From the NCBI RefSeq assembly GCF_030295745.1, contig NZ_AP027291.1, forward strand, positions 2,852,001-2,916,000: a stretch of DNA of 64,000 nucleotides, written 5' to 3'. The DNA comes from Mycolicibacterium sp. TUM20985. Lineage in GTDB: Bacteria > Actinomycetota > Actinomycetes > Mycobacteriales > Mycobacteriaceae. A program made the translations under genes and the position numbers. This document shows positions 46,334 to 54,977 of the stretch, piece by piece; within the stretch, counting starts at the first letter, position 1; each line of letters begins with the position of its first letter. The notes under the pieces are model-generated. The model was not told the origin of the DNA. It made no database searches and was given only the letters and a program-made list of their open reading frames with translations.

Positions 46334-46677
46334 AACGGCAAGTCGACTATGCGTGGCGGCTGGCCGAAATCATGGCCGCCCACGGCATGCACAACACCAC
46401 CGACCTGATGCCGCGGCTCGCCGAACGCGGTATCGAGCTGTCCCGACCCCAGGTGTATCGCATCGTCCACCAACGGCCCGAACGGATGTCACTGCAACTG
46501 CTGGCTGCTCTGTGCGACATCTTCAGCTGCGGCCTCGAGGACCTTCTCACCGTCACCGCGACCAACGTTCGCCGCAAGAAGGCCGCCTCGTCGACAACGC
46601 CTGCGCCCCCGAACGTGGTCGCACTGAACAAGTCGGTGCGGCCGCGCCGGGCGCGGGTGATCCGCAATGACGACTGA
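46330..46677 (+). CDS. XRE-family helix-turn-helix regulator of the recombinase cassette
   Basis: 115 residues, GTG start overlapping the upstream stop. The N-terminal ~70 residues are a Cro/CI-type HTH: YAWRLAEIMAAHGMHNTTDLMPRLAERGIELSRPQVYRIVHQRP, then MSLQLLAALCDIFSCGLEDLL. A basic tail (RRKKAASS.. RPRRARVIR) follows. It overlaps the next gene by 11 bases. It could regulate the cassette or act as an accessory DNA-bending factor for recombination. Confidence 0.85.
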   Translation: MKRQVDYAWRLAEIMAAHGMHNTTDLMPRLAERGIELSRPQVYRIVHQRPERMSLQLLAALCDIFSCGLEDLLTVTATNVRRKKAASSTTPAPPNVVALNKSVRPRRARVIRNDD

Positions 46678-48157
46678 TCCCCACCGGCGACCAGCGCGCC
46701 GAGGACGCCCCCCAACTCGCAACGGCGACCTGCGCTGCACCAGATGCCACCGCATGGCCAACCAACTGCGTGTGAACTGGCCCGCTGATCGGCTGTGCCA
46801 CAGCTGCTTCTACACCGCGATGCGCACCCACGGCATCTGCCCCAGCTGTGGGCACGACGGCGTGCTACCCGGTCGCACCCAGGAAACCGATCCCCGACCC
46901 GTATGCCTGTCATGCGCCGGAATCTCCGGCAATTACCAATGCGCAACCTGCAAGACCGAAGGTCAGCTGTATCGGGGCGGGCAATGCGCTCGCTGCGCGC
47001 TTCACGACGACCTCACCGCATTGATAGTCGACGGCGCCGCCGACCCGGAGACCATGGGCACCATCGTGACCATCCTCTGCGGCGTTGAACGGCCCGAGAG
47101 CATCCTCTCGTGGAAACGCTCCCCCACCGTTCGGGCACTTTTGTCCGGCTTGGCCGGCGGGCACATTCCGCTCAGCCACGACGGTCTCGATGCCGCCGGG
47201 CACAGCGGACAAGTCTCACATCTGCGCAGCCTCCTCGAGCACAACGGTCTACTCCCGCCGCGGGATGAGCCTCTCGCGCGTTTTCAGACGTGGCTGGACT
47301 ACAAACTCGACGCCACCTCGGAACCAGCCGTTCGAACCCCCGTCGAGCAGTTCGCCACCTGGCATCACCTAAACCGGCTCCGCCGAAAGTCGAAATCGGG
47401 CCAAACCTCCCACGGACCAACACATTCGGCCCGACAAGAGATCAACGAGACACTCAAGTTCCTCAGCTGGCTGCATGAAACCCATCACCGCACAGCGGCG
47501 ACTTGCCGACAGCAAGACATTGACGAGTGGCTAGCCACCGGGCCGACAACCCGCACCAAGATCCGCACCTTCGTCGTGTGGGCCAACAAGAGCAAGATCA
47601 ACACCGGCCTGCACCTCGATGCCTCCCAGGCCAAGGGCACCCGCCTGCTCACCCAAGACCAGCGGCTGGCATGGATCAAGGAACTCCTCAACGGCGACGC
47701 GGAATCACTGCACTATCGCGTCGCCGGCACACTACTGCTGCTCTACGCCCAACCCCTTGTGAAAATCGTCGCACTGCCGACAGCGGCGGTCGTCGTCGAC
47801 GCAGATCAGACACTCATATCGCTTGGCGCTGAACCTATCCCAGTGCCCGAGCCCTTCGCCGATCTGCTCAAAGGCCACCTGCACAACCGCCCCAACCTTC
47901 GAACCGGCGCAGGCACGAACGCAAACCCGTGGCTATTCCCCGGCCGCCGTGCCGGCAAGCACCTCGAACACCACACCATGATGCTGAAGCTGCGCACGCT
48001 GGGAATCGACTTGCTCGGAGCACGCAACTCCGCACTGCAGAACCTCGTCACCGAGATACCCCCTCCCGTAGTAGCCCACCTGTTGGGCTACAGCCACAAC
48101 TGCACCCAGCGACACGCCCGATCGGCCGCTCAACCATGGTCGCGTTACGTCACATAG
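46667..48157 (+). CDS. Zinc-ribbon protein with a degenerate tyrosine recombinase domain
   Basis: 496 residues. Six CXXC knuckles in residues 24-110 (Cys 24/27, 44/47, 58/61, 80/83, 92/95, 107/110) predict three zinc ribbons. The middle resembles a core-binding domain (EINETLKFLSWLHETHHRTA). The C-terminal part follows a tyrosine recombinase catalytic fold by position (LLLYAQPLVKIVALP, LLGARNSALQNLV, VAHLLGYSHNCTQRHA). However, the first Arg motif is lost, LGH reads LGY and no nucleophile Tyr is in place. It is coupled to the XRE gene by an 11-base overlap. Probably a non-catalytic DNA-binding partner of the first recombinase. Confidence 0.75.
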   Translation: MTTDPHRRPARRGRPPTRNGDLRCTRCHRMANQLRVNWPADRLCHSCFYTAMRTHGICPSCGHDGVLPGRTQETDPRPVCLSCAGISGNYQCATCKTEGQLYRGGQCARCALHDDLTALIVDGAADPETMGTIVTILCGVERPESILSWKRSPTVRALLSGLAGGHIPLSHDGLDAAGHSGQVSHLRSLLEHNGLLPPRDEPLARFQTWLDYKLDATSEPAVRTPVEQFATWHHLNRLRRKSKSGQTSHGPTHSARQEINETLKFLSWLHETHHRTAATCRQQDIDEWLATGPTTRTKIRTFVVWANKSKINTGLHLDASQAKGTRLLTQDQRLAWIKELLNGDAESLHYRVAGTLLLLYAQPLVKIVALPTAAVVVDADQTLISLGAEPIPVPEPFADLLKGHLHNRPNLRTGAGTNANPWLFPGRRAGKHLEHHTMMLKLRTLGIDLLGARNSALQNLVTEIPPPVVAHLLGYSHNCTQRHARSAAQPWSRYVT

Positions 48158-48426
48158 CGAGAGCATCGCCTCACGCGGCCCGAAGTGTCGTGACTTCGTT
48201 CTGCGGCAGCCCTCCGAGACGCGCCGCTCACTCCCTCATCGCCCCACCGGCGCGGTATACGACGGCCTGGAACACGCAGGCTTACCGGTAAATACCTGGC
48301 GCTTCTTCCGCCGGATGCGCACTAATGTCGCTCGGTATTTTCGTGCGGGAATCCACGGCATTAAATCACTGCACGTTCGGACGCAACCTGGGGGCGCGAG
48401 ACGTTGCGAGAAGCCGGCGGCCGTTC
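48158..48426. other. Convergent intergenic region between recombinase cassette and toxin gene
   Basis: No gene-like frame and no strong terminator could be seen in these 269 bases. It may include the right end of the cassette, but no sequence matching the ATGAATCA motif of the left side was found. Confidence 0.35.
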
Positions 48427-49377
48427 TCAGGACCTGTGGACGCGGCTTCGTCCAGCGCCTGTCCTGATTGCGGTTGGGTTTGTGAGTATCGCTCCACTTT
48501 TGATGCATACTGCGCCTAGGGGGGCGCCCTGCGATGGATCGATCTCACCGTCGGGTCGGAGCCAGGCTCGGTATTCCCTGCCGGTCGACGTGCGGCTGAC
48601 GATGAGAAGGTTGGTGTCGATGCCCGCGTTGTTGGCGTCGGTCCGGAGCTTGCGGGCATTGGCGGCGCATTTTGAGACGCGGCGCTGCCGGCTGTAGAAG
48701 CCTTCGAGGGCGGCCTGCGCGATGAATCGGCCGCCGAGCTCCACGTGGTCCACAGTTCGTCCTGCTTCTCGCGCGGCCCACCAGCGGTGTGTGGACTGCT
48801 CGACCGCGAGCGTGAAGGGCACTTCGACGTCGATAATCGTCAGTCGCTCGTAGTCGTCGGAGGCAAAGTCGGTGACATAGCTGTCTATGAGCGGCGTCCA
48901 GGAGAGGGTTCCCTCCATGACGAAGTTCTCCCCCCGGTGCAGTGACACTGCACGGACACGGTTGGCGGCTTCGGTAGAGGCATCATGGACCCATGTCGCC
49001 AGTTCGCTGGGATGGACAGGTTTGCCATCTGCGAGAACGTGGTTGTGCCGGATGTCGAGTAGGCCGGCCTGGTCCAGTCGCATCAGGATGAGGTCTTTGA
49101 TGCCGTCTGGGTCAATGCGACGGTGGTCGGTGGCCAAAATGTCAATCGCGACCGATTTGCCGGCACCAGGCACGCCGGCGGTGATGATTGCGGCGCGACC
49201 ATGCGCCGGCGCGTTGGGACTTTGACTTCGATACTCGTCGGCGATCTCGTCGATCAGCTGATCACTTAGATAACGCACCACTGAGCGTGGAACAGCGAAC
49301 TCCCCCTCTTGGTGGAGGGCGGTCAGCTGAGAATGGACCCTATTGCGCAGTCGGCGGTTGGACTGCGGAGCTGACAC
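48427..49377 (-). CDS. Zeta-type toxin (UDP-sugar or nucleotide kinase fold)
   Basis: 316 residues, GTG start overlapping the antitoxin gene by 38 bases. P-loop AGVPGAGKS (67-75), then RIDPDGIKDLIL with the substrate-binding Asp, and NFVMEGTLSW, as in zeta/PezT kinases, which phosphorylate UDP-N-acetyl sugars and stop wall synthesis. The C-terminal ~100 residues are extra and end in a basic tail. It is longer than epsilon-zeta toxins but usual for actinobacterial members. It is encoded behind an HTH-type antitoxin rather than an epsilon-like one. Confidence 0.85.
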   Translation of the reverse strand: MSAPQSNRRLRNRVHSQLTALHQEGEFAVPRSVVRYLSDQLIDEIADEYRSQSPNAPAHGRAAIITAGVPGAGKSVAIDILATDHRRIDPDGIKDLILMRLDQAGLLDIRHNHVLADGKPVHPSELATWVHDASTEAANRVRAVSLHRGENFVMEGTLSWTPLIDSYVTDFASDDYERLTIIDVEVPFTLAVEQSTHRWWAAREAGRTVDHVELGGRFIAQAALEGFYSRQRRVSKCAANARKLRTDANNAGIDTNLLIVSRTSTGREYRAWLRPDGEIDPSQGAPLGAVCIKSGAILTNPTAIRTGAGRSRVHRS

Positions 49378-49786
49378 TCTCGTATTCCTCGTCGCTGAGT
49401 AGTCCGAGTTGATGCGCGGTGCTCACCTGGGTCCAGGTCCCAGGTACGGATCCCTCATGGGGGTAGGGCGCGAACTGGGCGAAAGTGTAGTCCAGGCCTT
49501 GAAGCTGTTTCACCAGCGCGTCTCGGGGGGCCCCGTCGACTGTAGCGCGCAGGATGATTTCCTCAGGGCTCGGTGCATCTCCGAGCGCGCTGGCTCCGCG
49601 CAGCAGCCGACCTACTCGCGGCTGCGTGGTAGACAAGACGTCAGCGATTTCTCGTTGGTTCATACCTGACCGCTTAAGCTGGCACGCAGCACGCATGTCA
49701 TCGAGGCGCAGCAAGCGTTCGTGTGCCCGGCGAACCTGCGCTTCGCAGGCGATCGCTTCAACTTTGCGTTCGATCGTTGTAGGCAT
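49340..49786 (-). CDS. HTH-type antitoxin/repressor of the zeta toxin
   Basis: 148 residues, ATG 49786 with GGAGGA just upstream. Residues 28-62 form a clear helix-turn-helix (RAACQLKRSGMNQREIADVL followed by STTQPRVGRLL), and the C-terminal half is acidic and probably binds the toxin (SPEEIILRATVDGAP, YPHEGSVPGTWTQV). It overlaps the toxin gene. Two spaced inverted repeats lie 13-51 bp upstream of its ATG, so it most likely represses its own operon. Confidence 0.8.
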   Translation of the reverse strand: MPTTIERKVEAIACEAQVRRAHERLLRLDDMRAACQLKRSGMNQREIADVLSTTQPRVGRLLRGASALGDAPSPEEIILRATVDGAPRDALVKQLQGLDYTFAQFAPYPHEGSVPGTWTQVSTAHQLGLLSDEEYESVSSAVQPPTAQ

Positions 49787-49798
49787 GATTCCTCCGTC

Positions 49799-49837
49799 TG
49801 ATACGGAGTGTATCAGCGTTTGAAACGGTGCGTATCA
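49799..49837 (-). promoter_or_regulatory. Tandem operators of the zeta toxin-antitoxin operon
   Basis: TGATAC-GGAGT-GTATCA (49799-49815) is a perfect inverted repeat. TGAAAC-GGTGC-GTATCA (49821-49837) is a second copy with one mismatch. Their centres are 22 bp apart, two DNA turns, so two dimers would bind on the same face. They lie just upstream of the antitoxin ribosome-binding site. Confidence 0.7.
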
Positions 49838-50027
49838 AGGACTTCAAAGGGACGCTGACCAAGATTGGGCGCGGCGTGGTCAGAAACTGGCCGCCAAGGT
49901 CAAAGAACGTGTGAATACAGACGTGTCGAGCACCCACGAGCGTTACGACGTGCGCCGGCTGCCCGTGGCGTCGACGAGTTCATCACGATTGAACGTCCTG
50001 GATTCTGCGATTCACAACCACGACTCC

Positions 50028-50044
50028 ATACCCCTGCGGGGTAT
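50028..50044 (+). promoter_or_regulatory. CsoR-type copper operator ATACCCCTGCGGGGTAT upstream of the DUF6153 gene
   Basis: A perfect palindrome of the C-tract/G-tract type bound by CsoR repressors. It ends 17 bp before ATG 50062 and merges with TATTAATAA, a plausible -10 region. If that -10 is used the transcript could be nearly leaderless. Similar boxes precede csoR at 51534 and 51560. Confidence 0.7.
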
Positions 50045-50061
50045 TAATAACGCTGCCGACT

Positions 50062-50490
50062 ATGCTGGCCATCGTGATGAACGTGCGTGGTGTGGCAGCG
50101 TTGCCCACCGTCGCGCGACTCCTCCTCTTGGTGGCCCTGATGGGTGGAATCGTCACCATGCACGCCGTGACGTTCACGCTCGGCCACGACCACGGCGCGC
50201 AACCCGCGATGGCAGCGACGAGCCAGCACCACACCACAGGTGGGCATGCCGCCCCCGCCTCCCCGCCCTGCGATGGCGACGACTGCGGCCAGCAGCACAC
50301 CGGGCTGCATGGATGCGTCTTCGTCATGACTGCCGTGGCGATCGTCGCCGGTCTGGCGATGCTGTGCTGGATCGGAACCCGAAACGCGGTGCTCGTCGCG
50401 CCGAAGACCCGGCGCGGCCATCGCCGCCGTCAGCGTGCACCGCCCTGGACCGTGCTCACCCTTCACCAACTGTCGATTCTGCGGGTCTGA
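50062..50490 (+). CDS. DUF6153-like small membrane protein of the copper module
   Basis: 142 residues from ATG 50062 (ATG 50077 is an alternative). Two hydrophobic helices (TVARLLLLVALMGGIVTMHAVTF and VFVMTAVAIVAGLAMLCWIG) flank an extracytoplasmic loop rich in His with three Cys (LGHDHG, SQHHTTGGHA, CDGDDCGQQHTGLHGC). A basic cytoplasmic tail follows. The His/Cys loop and the CsoR box in front imply a copper-related envelope role; the exact function is unknown. DUF305 is the next gene. Confidence 0.7.
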   Translation: MLAIVMNVRGVAALPTVARLLLLVALMGGIVTMHAVTFTLGHDHGAQPAMAATSQHHTTGGHAAPASPPCDGDDCGQQHTGLHGCVFVMTAVAIVAGLAMLCWIGTRNAVLVAPKTRRGHRRRQRAPPWTVLTLHQLSILRV

Positions 50491-50586
50491 CAGGCAGTCC
50501 CGCGTGGCCGCTCACGACGAGCAGGTCACCCATCGACGCCTGTCTTCGTTCACCCCAATCATCGACAATTCGTAAAGGAAACAACC

Positions 50587-51264
50587 ATGTTCAGTTCCAC
50601 CATCGCCGTCAAGTCCACCGTCCTCGCGACCGCCGTTGCGGCAACCTTGGCGGTCGCCGGCTGCAGCGGCACCACCACCGACACTTCGACACCCCCAACC
50701 GTCTCGAGCTCGACCGGGATGAGCGGATCGATGCCCGGCATGGATCACGGCGGCTCGTCTGCGTCAGCAGCGCCGAGTGCTACCCGCACCGACTTCAACG
50801 ACGCCGACGTGATGTTCCTGCAGATGATGTACCCCCACCACTCGCAGGCCGTCGACATGGCCAAGCTCGTGCCGAGCCGATCCCAGAACCAGCAGGTCAT
50901 CACGCTGGCCCAGAACATCGAGAAGGCTCAGGGACCCGAGATGACTCAGATGACCGGCCTGCTCACGAGTTTCGGCAAGCCCGCGCCGTCAGCAGAGATG
51001 TCCGGCCATGACATGCCCGGGATGGGTGCCATGCCGGGCATGATGTCCGCCGAGCAGATGACCAACCTCACCGGGTTGTCGGGCAAGGCGTTCGACCAGG
51101 TGTGGCTGCAGATGATGATCGACCATCACAGCGGCGCCATCGACATGTCCAACACGGAGCTTCGCGACGGCACCAACCAGGATGCGAAGAAGCTGGCCCA
51201 AGCCATCATCGCCAACCAGCAGGCCGAAATCACCCAGATGCGGGGCATGCTCGGCCAGGGCTAA
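50587..51264 (+). CDS. DUF305 lipoprotein, copper-associated
   Basis: 225 residues with AAGGAAA before ATG 50587. Signal peptide with lipobox LAVAGC (Cys26). A Met/Ser-rich linker (GMSGSMPGMDHGG) is followed by two DUF305 repeats, each with a His pair: MMYPHHSQAVDMA and MMIDHHSGAIDMS. A Met/His-rich stretch (AEMSGHDMPGMGAMPGMM) lies between them. Such proteins occur next to copper genes in actinobacteria and are thought to bind the metal outside the membrane. Same strand as the DUF6153 gene, 96 bp behind it. Confidence 0.88.
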   Translation: MFSSTIAVKSTVLATAVAATLAVAGCSGTTTDTSTPPTVSSSTGMSGSMPGMDHGGSSASAAPSATRTDFNDADVMFLQMMYPHHSQAVDMAKLVPSRSQNQQVITLAQNIEKAQGPEMTQMTGLLTSFGKPAPSAEMSGHDMPGMGAMPGMMSAEQMTNLTGLSGKAFDQVWLQMMIDHHSGAIDMSNTELRDGTNQDAKKLAQAIIANQQAEITQMRGMLGQG

Positions 51265-51522
51265 GCCTCGGCCGACGACGAGGGTGCTCGGCGGGCGACC
51301 GTCCGTCGAGCACCTTGCGGCCAGCGGTCTTGCCCGGCTCTCATAGTGCGTAGGTGGCCATTCATCGATCGGCCACCCGAGGAGACGACAACGCGTCCGG
51401 CTCGACTCAGCGAATCTCGCCCTACCGGTTCAGCGCACTGGAGACCGACCCGCGTTCGTGAGCTGTCCCGGCGCGTTCGCGAGCACCGATCGCCGCCCGT
51501 AGCAAGCGGATGGTCGACATAC
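51265..51522. other. Intergenic region before the csoR promoter
   Basis: These 258 bases, together with the promoter that follows, separate the DUF305 gene from csoR. No gene-like frame is convincing. The start of the region (51268-51320) has GC-rich complementary tracts that may act as the DUF305 terminator, but no clean stem with a T run is present. Confidence 0.35.
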
Positions 51523-51576
51523 TTGACTTCTCGATACCCCCAGGGGGTATAGTGGTGACGTACCCCCTGGGGGTAC
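51523..51576 (+). promoter_or_regulatory. csoR promoter with two CsoR boxes
   Basis: A -35 like TTGACT (51523-51528) and a -10 like TATAGT (51548-51553) are 19 bp apart. Between and overlapping them is the perfect palindrome ATACCCCCAGGGGGTAT (51534-51550). A second palindrome GTACCCCCTGGGGGTAC (51560-51576) covers the expected start of transcription. Both match the CsoR operator type, so copper-free CsoR should block RNA polymerase at two sites. Confidence 0.8.
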
Positions 51577-51597
51577 ACGACGAGAACGGACCACCGC

Positions 51598-51891
51598 ATG
51601 GAACACGCCGCACCCGGTTATCTCCAGTCCAAGGACGCCCACCTCAAACGCCTCAGCCGCATCGAGGGGCAGGTGCGCGGTTTGGCGCGGATGGTGGAGA
51701 ACGACAGCTACTGCATCGACGTACTCACCCAGATCTCTGCCGCCACCAAGGCCCTGGAGTCCGTCGCACTCGCGCTGCTCGACGAGCACCTCACCCACTG
51801 CGTCAGCGCCGCCATCCAGCAAGGCGGCGACATCGCCGACCAGAAGATCAGCGAAGCATCGGCGGCTATCGCCCGCCTCGTCCGCTCCTGA
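51598..51891 (+). CDS. csoR: CsoR copper-sensing repressor
   Basis: 97 residues, ATG 51598. All-helical CsoR/RcnR fold with the Cu(I) ligands Cys39 (NDSYCIDVLTQ), His64 and Cys68 (LLDEHLTHCV) in the family spacing, plus KRLSRIEGQVRGLARM in the DNA-contacting helix. It binds C/G-tract palindromes and lets go when loaded with copper. Two such palindromes lie in its own promoter and one in front of the DUF6153 gene, so it likely autoregulates csoR-copZ-copA and the upstream pair. Confidence 0.95.
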   Translation: MEHAAPGYLQSKDAHLKRLSRIEGQVRGLARMVENDSYCIDVLTQISAATKALESVALALLDEHLTHCVSAAIQQGGDIADQKISEASAAIARLVRS

Positions 51892-51938
51892 TCGAAGATG
51901 CTGTCCCGCAAGAGATTTCACCCACTGAAAGGCATCAC

Positions 51939-52286
51939 ATGAACACCCTCGACCTACGCACATCGCTGCCGTTGCTACAAACCCCCGACAGCGGTTGCGC
52001 ATGCTGCGGGCCACGCACCACGTCCGAACCGACCGCGCCAACCCGAGCCACGGAGAACGAGATCAGCACCGCCAACGCGTTTCCCGTCACCGGAATGACC
52101 TGCGGCCACTGCGTGGCCGCCGTCACCGAGGAAGTCTCCGCGATCCCCGGCGTCACCGACGTGACCGTCGACCTCAAACCGGGCGCCACATCGACGCTGC
52201 GCGTCACCAGCGAGCATGGCGTCACCCGCGATCAGATCGCCGCCGCCCTCGACGAAGCCGGCGACTACCACCTCACCACCGACTGA
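51939..52286 (+). CDS. copZ: CopZ-like copper chaperone
   Basis: 115 residues, ATG 51939. C-terminal ~70 residues are a heavy-metal-associated domain with VTGMTCGHCVAAVTEEV (Cys55 and Cys58) and a ferredoxin-like ending. An N-terminal extension of ~45 residues, absent from classical CopZ, holds a further cysteine group GCACCGP (Cys 20, 22, 23). It sits between csoR (47 bp) and the CopA gene (42 bp) on the same strand. It hands Cu(I) to the P-type ATPase. The extension could bind extra copper. Confidence 0.88.
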   Translation: MNTLDLRTSLPLLQTPDSGCACCGPRTTSEPTAPTRATENEISTANAFPVTGMTCGHCVAAVTEEVSAIPGVTDVTVDLKPGATSTLRVTSEHGVTRDQIAAALDEAGDYHLTTD

Positions 52287-52328
52287 CTACTCCAGCCGGC
52301 ACCCGCGTCTCACAGGAAGGGACAAGAC

Positions 52329-54703
52329 ATGATCACCACCGATCACATTGCGGCTCCGTCTCATCCGCGCAGCATCGAGCTGTCGATCGGCGGCATGACC
52401 TGCGCCTCGTGTGCACGCCGAGCGTCCGTTCGACGTGGCGGGCCAGGTCCACCCATCCGGTCCATCCGGAAACGCGGCCCGGATCGAGAAGAAACTCAAC
52501 AAGCTCGACGGCGTCAGCGCCAGCGTCAACTACGCCACCGAGAAGGCCAAGATCAGCTACCCGGACGCGGTGGAGACCGCCGAATTGATCGCGACCGTCG
52601 AGGCCACCGGGTACACGGCCACGGCGCCCACGACGACTGCCCCCGACGACACCGACGCCGCCCAAGCCGCACCCGACGAGGCCACCGCGTGGCGGACCCG
52701 TCTACTCGTCTCGCTGGTACTGACCGTCCCCGTCGTCGTTCTGTCGATGATCCCGGCATGGCAATTCACCAACTGGCAATGGCTAGCCCTGACGCTCGCC
52801 TCACCCGTAGTCGTGTGGGGAGCGCTGCCGTTCCACCGCGCCGCCTGGGCCAACGCCCGCCACGGCGCCGCCACCATGGACACCCTGATCTCCCTGGGCG
52901 TCGGCGCCGCCTACCTGTGGTCACTGTGGGCGCTGTTCTTCGGACACGCCGGCATGCCCGGCATGCGCATGTCATTCAGCCTGCTGCCCGACGCGGCGTC
53001 CGGCGCCGAACACATCTACCTCGAAGTCGCTGCCGCCGTCACCGTCTTCATCCTGACGGGCCGCTACTTCGAATCGCGCGCCAAATCGCAGTCCGGCGCC
53101 GCCCTGCGCGCGCTACTCGACATGGGCGCCAAGGACGTCGCGGTGCTGCGCGACGGCAGCGAAACCCGAATTCCCACAACGCAACTGGCAGTTGGTGACC
53201 TGTTCGTCGTGCGACCCGGCGAGAAGATCGCCACCGACGGGGTCATCACCGACGGCGCCTCCGCCGTCGACGCCTCCATGCTCACCGGTGAGCCGGTGCC
53301 CGTCGAAGTTCGCCCCGGCGACCACGTCACCGGAGCCACCGTCAACGCGGGCGGTCGACTCGTCGTGCAGGCCACCCGCATCGGCTCCGATACCCAACTG
53401 GCCCAGATGGCACGCCTCGTCGAGGACGCCCAGAACGGAAAGGCCTCCGTCCAACGCCTCGCCGACCGGGTCTCGGCCATCTTCGTCCCCATCGTCATCG
53501 CCCTCTCGATGCTGACGCTGACCGTCTGGCTGAGCACCGGCCATCCCGCGACCGCGGCATTCACCGCCGCAGTCGCGGTCCTGATCATCGCCTGCCCCTG
53601 CGCCCTGGGCCTGGCCACACCGACCGCCCTGCTCGTCGGCACCGGCCGCGGCGCCCAACTCGGCATCCTGATCAAGGGACCGCAGATCCTGGAATCCACC
53701 CGCCGCGTCGACACCGTCGTGCTCGACAAGACCGGCACCGTCACCACCGGGCAGATGAGCCTGATCGGCGTGCACCCCGCCGACGGAGAAACCGACACAC
53801 ACGCCCTCACACTGGCCGGAGCTCTCGAGGACGCTTCCCAGCACCCCATCGCCCACGCGATCGCCGCGGCTGCCGCACCCACCGACGGGACGCCGCTTCC
53901 CCCGGTCGAAAGCTTCACCGCTCACGACGGCTACGGCGTCAGCGGTGTTGTGGACGGGCACGCCGTCCTCGTCGGACGGCGCAGCTGGCTGACCGAGGAC
54001 TGGTCGCTGGCCACCCCCCGACGCCCTGCTCGACTACGCCGAGACCGCCGAAGCCTTGGGCCACACCCCGGTGTGGGTGGCCTGGGACGGAGCGATGCGC
54101 GCGGTGATCGTCGTCGCGGACACCGTGAAAGACACCTCCGCCGAGGCGATCTCACAATTCCGCCAGCTCGGTCTGCGACCCGTCCTGTTGACCGGAGACA
54201 ACCGGCGTGCCGCAGGAGCGGTCGCCGCGCAGGTCGGTATAGACCCCGACGACGTCATCGCCGAGGTCCTTCCGGCTGACAAGGTCAACGCCGTCAAGGA
54301 ATTGCCGGCCGGGGGACGCGTGGTGGCCATGGTCGGCGACGGCGTCAACGACGCCGCAGCACTGGTCCAAGCCGATCTGGGACTGGCCATGGGTACCGGT
54401 ACCGACGTCGCCATCGAGTCGTCGGACATCACGCTCGTCCGCGGTGATCTGCGCGCTGCCGCCGATGCCATCCGCCTGTCCCGGGCCACGCTGAAAACCA
54501 TCAAGGGCAACCTCTTCTGGGCGTTCGCCTACAACGTCGCCGCACTGCCGCTGGCAGCGCTGGGACTGCTCAACCCACTCATCGCCGGCGCCGCCATGGC
54601 GTTCAGTTCAGTCTTCGTGGTCACCAACAGCCTCCGACTTCGAAGCTTCGCCACCACCGCCACCCCAACCGACACCGGCAGCCGCGGACCCGTCCCGCCG
54701 TAG
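52329..54703 (+). pseudogene. copA: Cu(I)-exporting P1B-type ATPase (CopA) with two frame-disrupting lesions
   Basis: ATG 52329 begins an HMA domain ending GGMTCASCA, then the frame breaks. Reading resumes ~61 bp later as [24 protein letters not shown], the usual continuation, so about 52415-52475 is inserted sequence. The core is intact: [39 protein letters not shown] second break follows near 54014-54019, in a run of six C. The end is in another frame with LLTGDN and [10 protein letters not shown]. Restart at GTG 52411 would restore most of the pump without the first Cys pair. The C-run may be a sequencing error; the 61-bp insertion is not. It forms an operon with csoR and copZ. Confidence 0.82.
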
Positions 54704-54977
54704 CTCCACGAAATTGGGGCGGCCGCTGACCGGGTGCAGGTGTACACGCATTACACGTGTCGGGCTCGACCAAAGCCAAAAACATACTTAGTGGATAGTA
54801 CGTTTCGTCTAAGTAGGAGGTGGGTGGAGAAGCCAACCATCAGGAGTTTTTGCCGATCAGGTCGGCGCGGCTATTCGGTCGCGTTTGTCAAGGTTTGAGC
54901 GCAACCGGCATTTTTTCAAGGGGGCACGGGACCGCTCGTCCGGAATGTGGCACGAGGTTTTCGCGGAGGGAGCGTGA
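54704..54977. promoter_or_regulatory. Leader of the nuo-like operon with inverted repeat
   Basis: An inverted repeat TACTTAG-N17-CTAAGTA spans 54785-54815 in a locally AT-rich stretch, 163 bp before nuoA. It could be an operator or a stem-loop. GGAGGGAG at 54965-54972 is the nuoA ribosome-binding site. No gene is seen between copA and nuoA. Confidence 0.45.
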
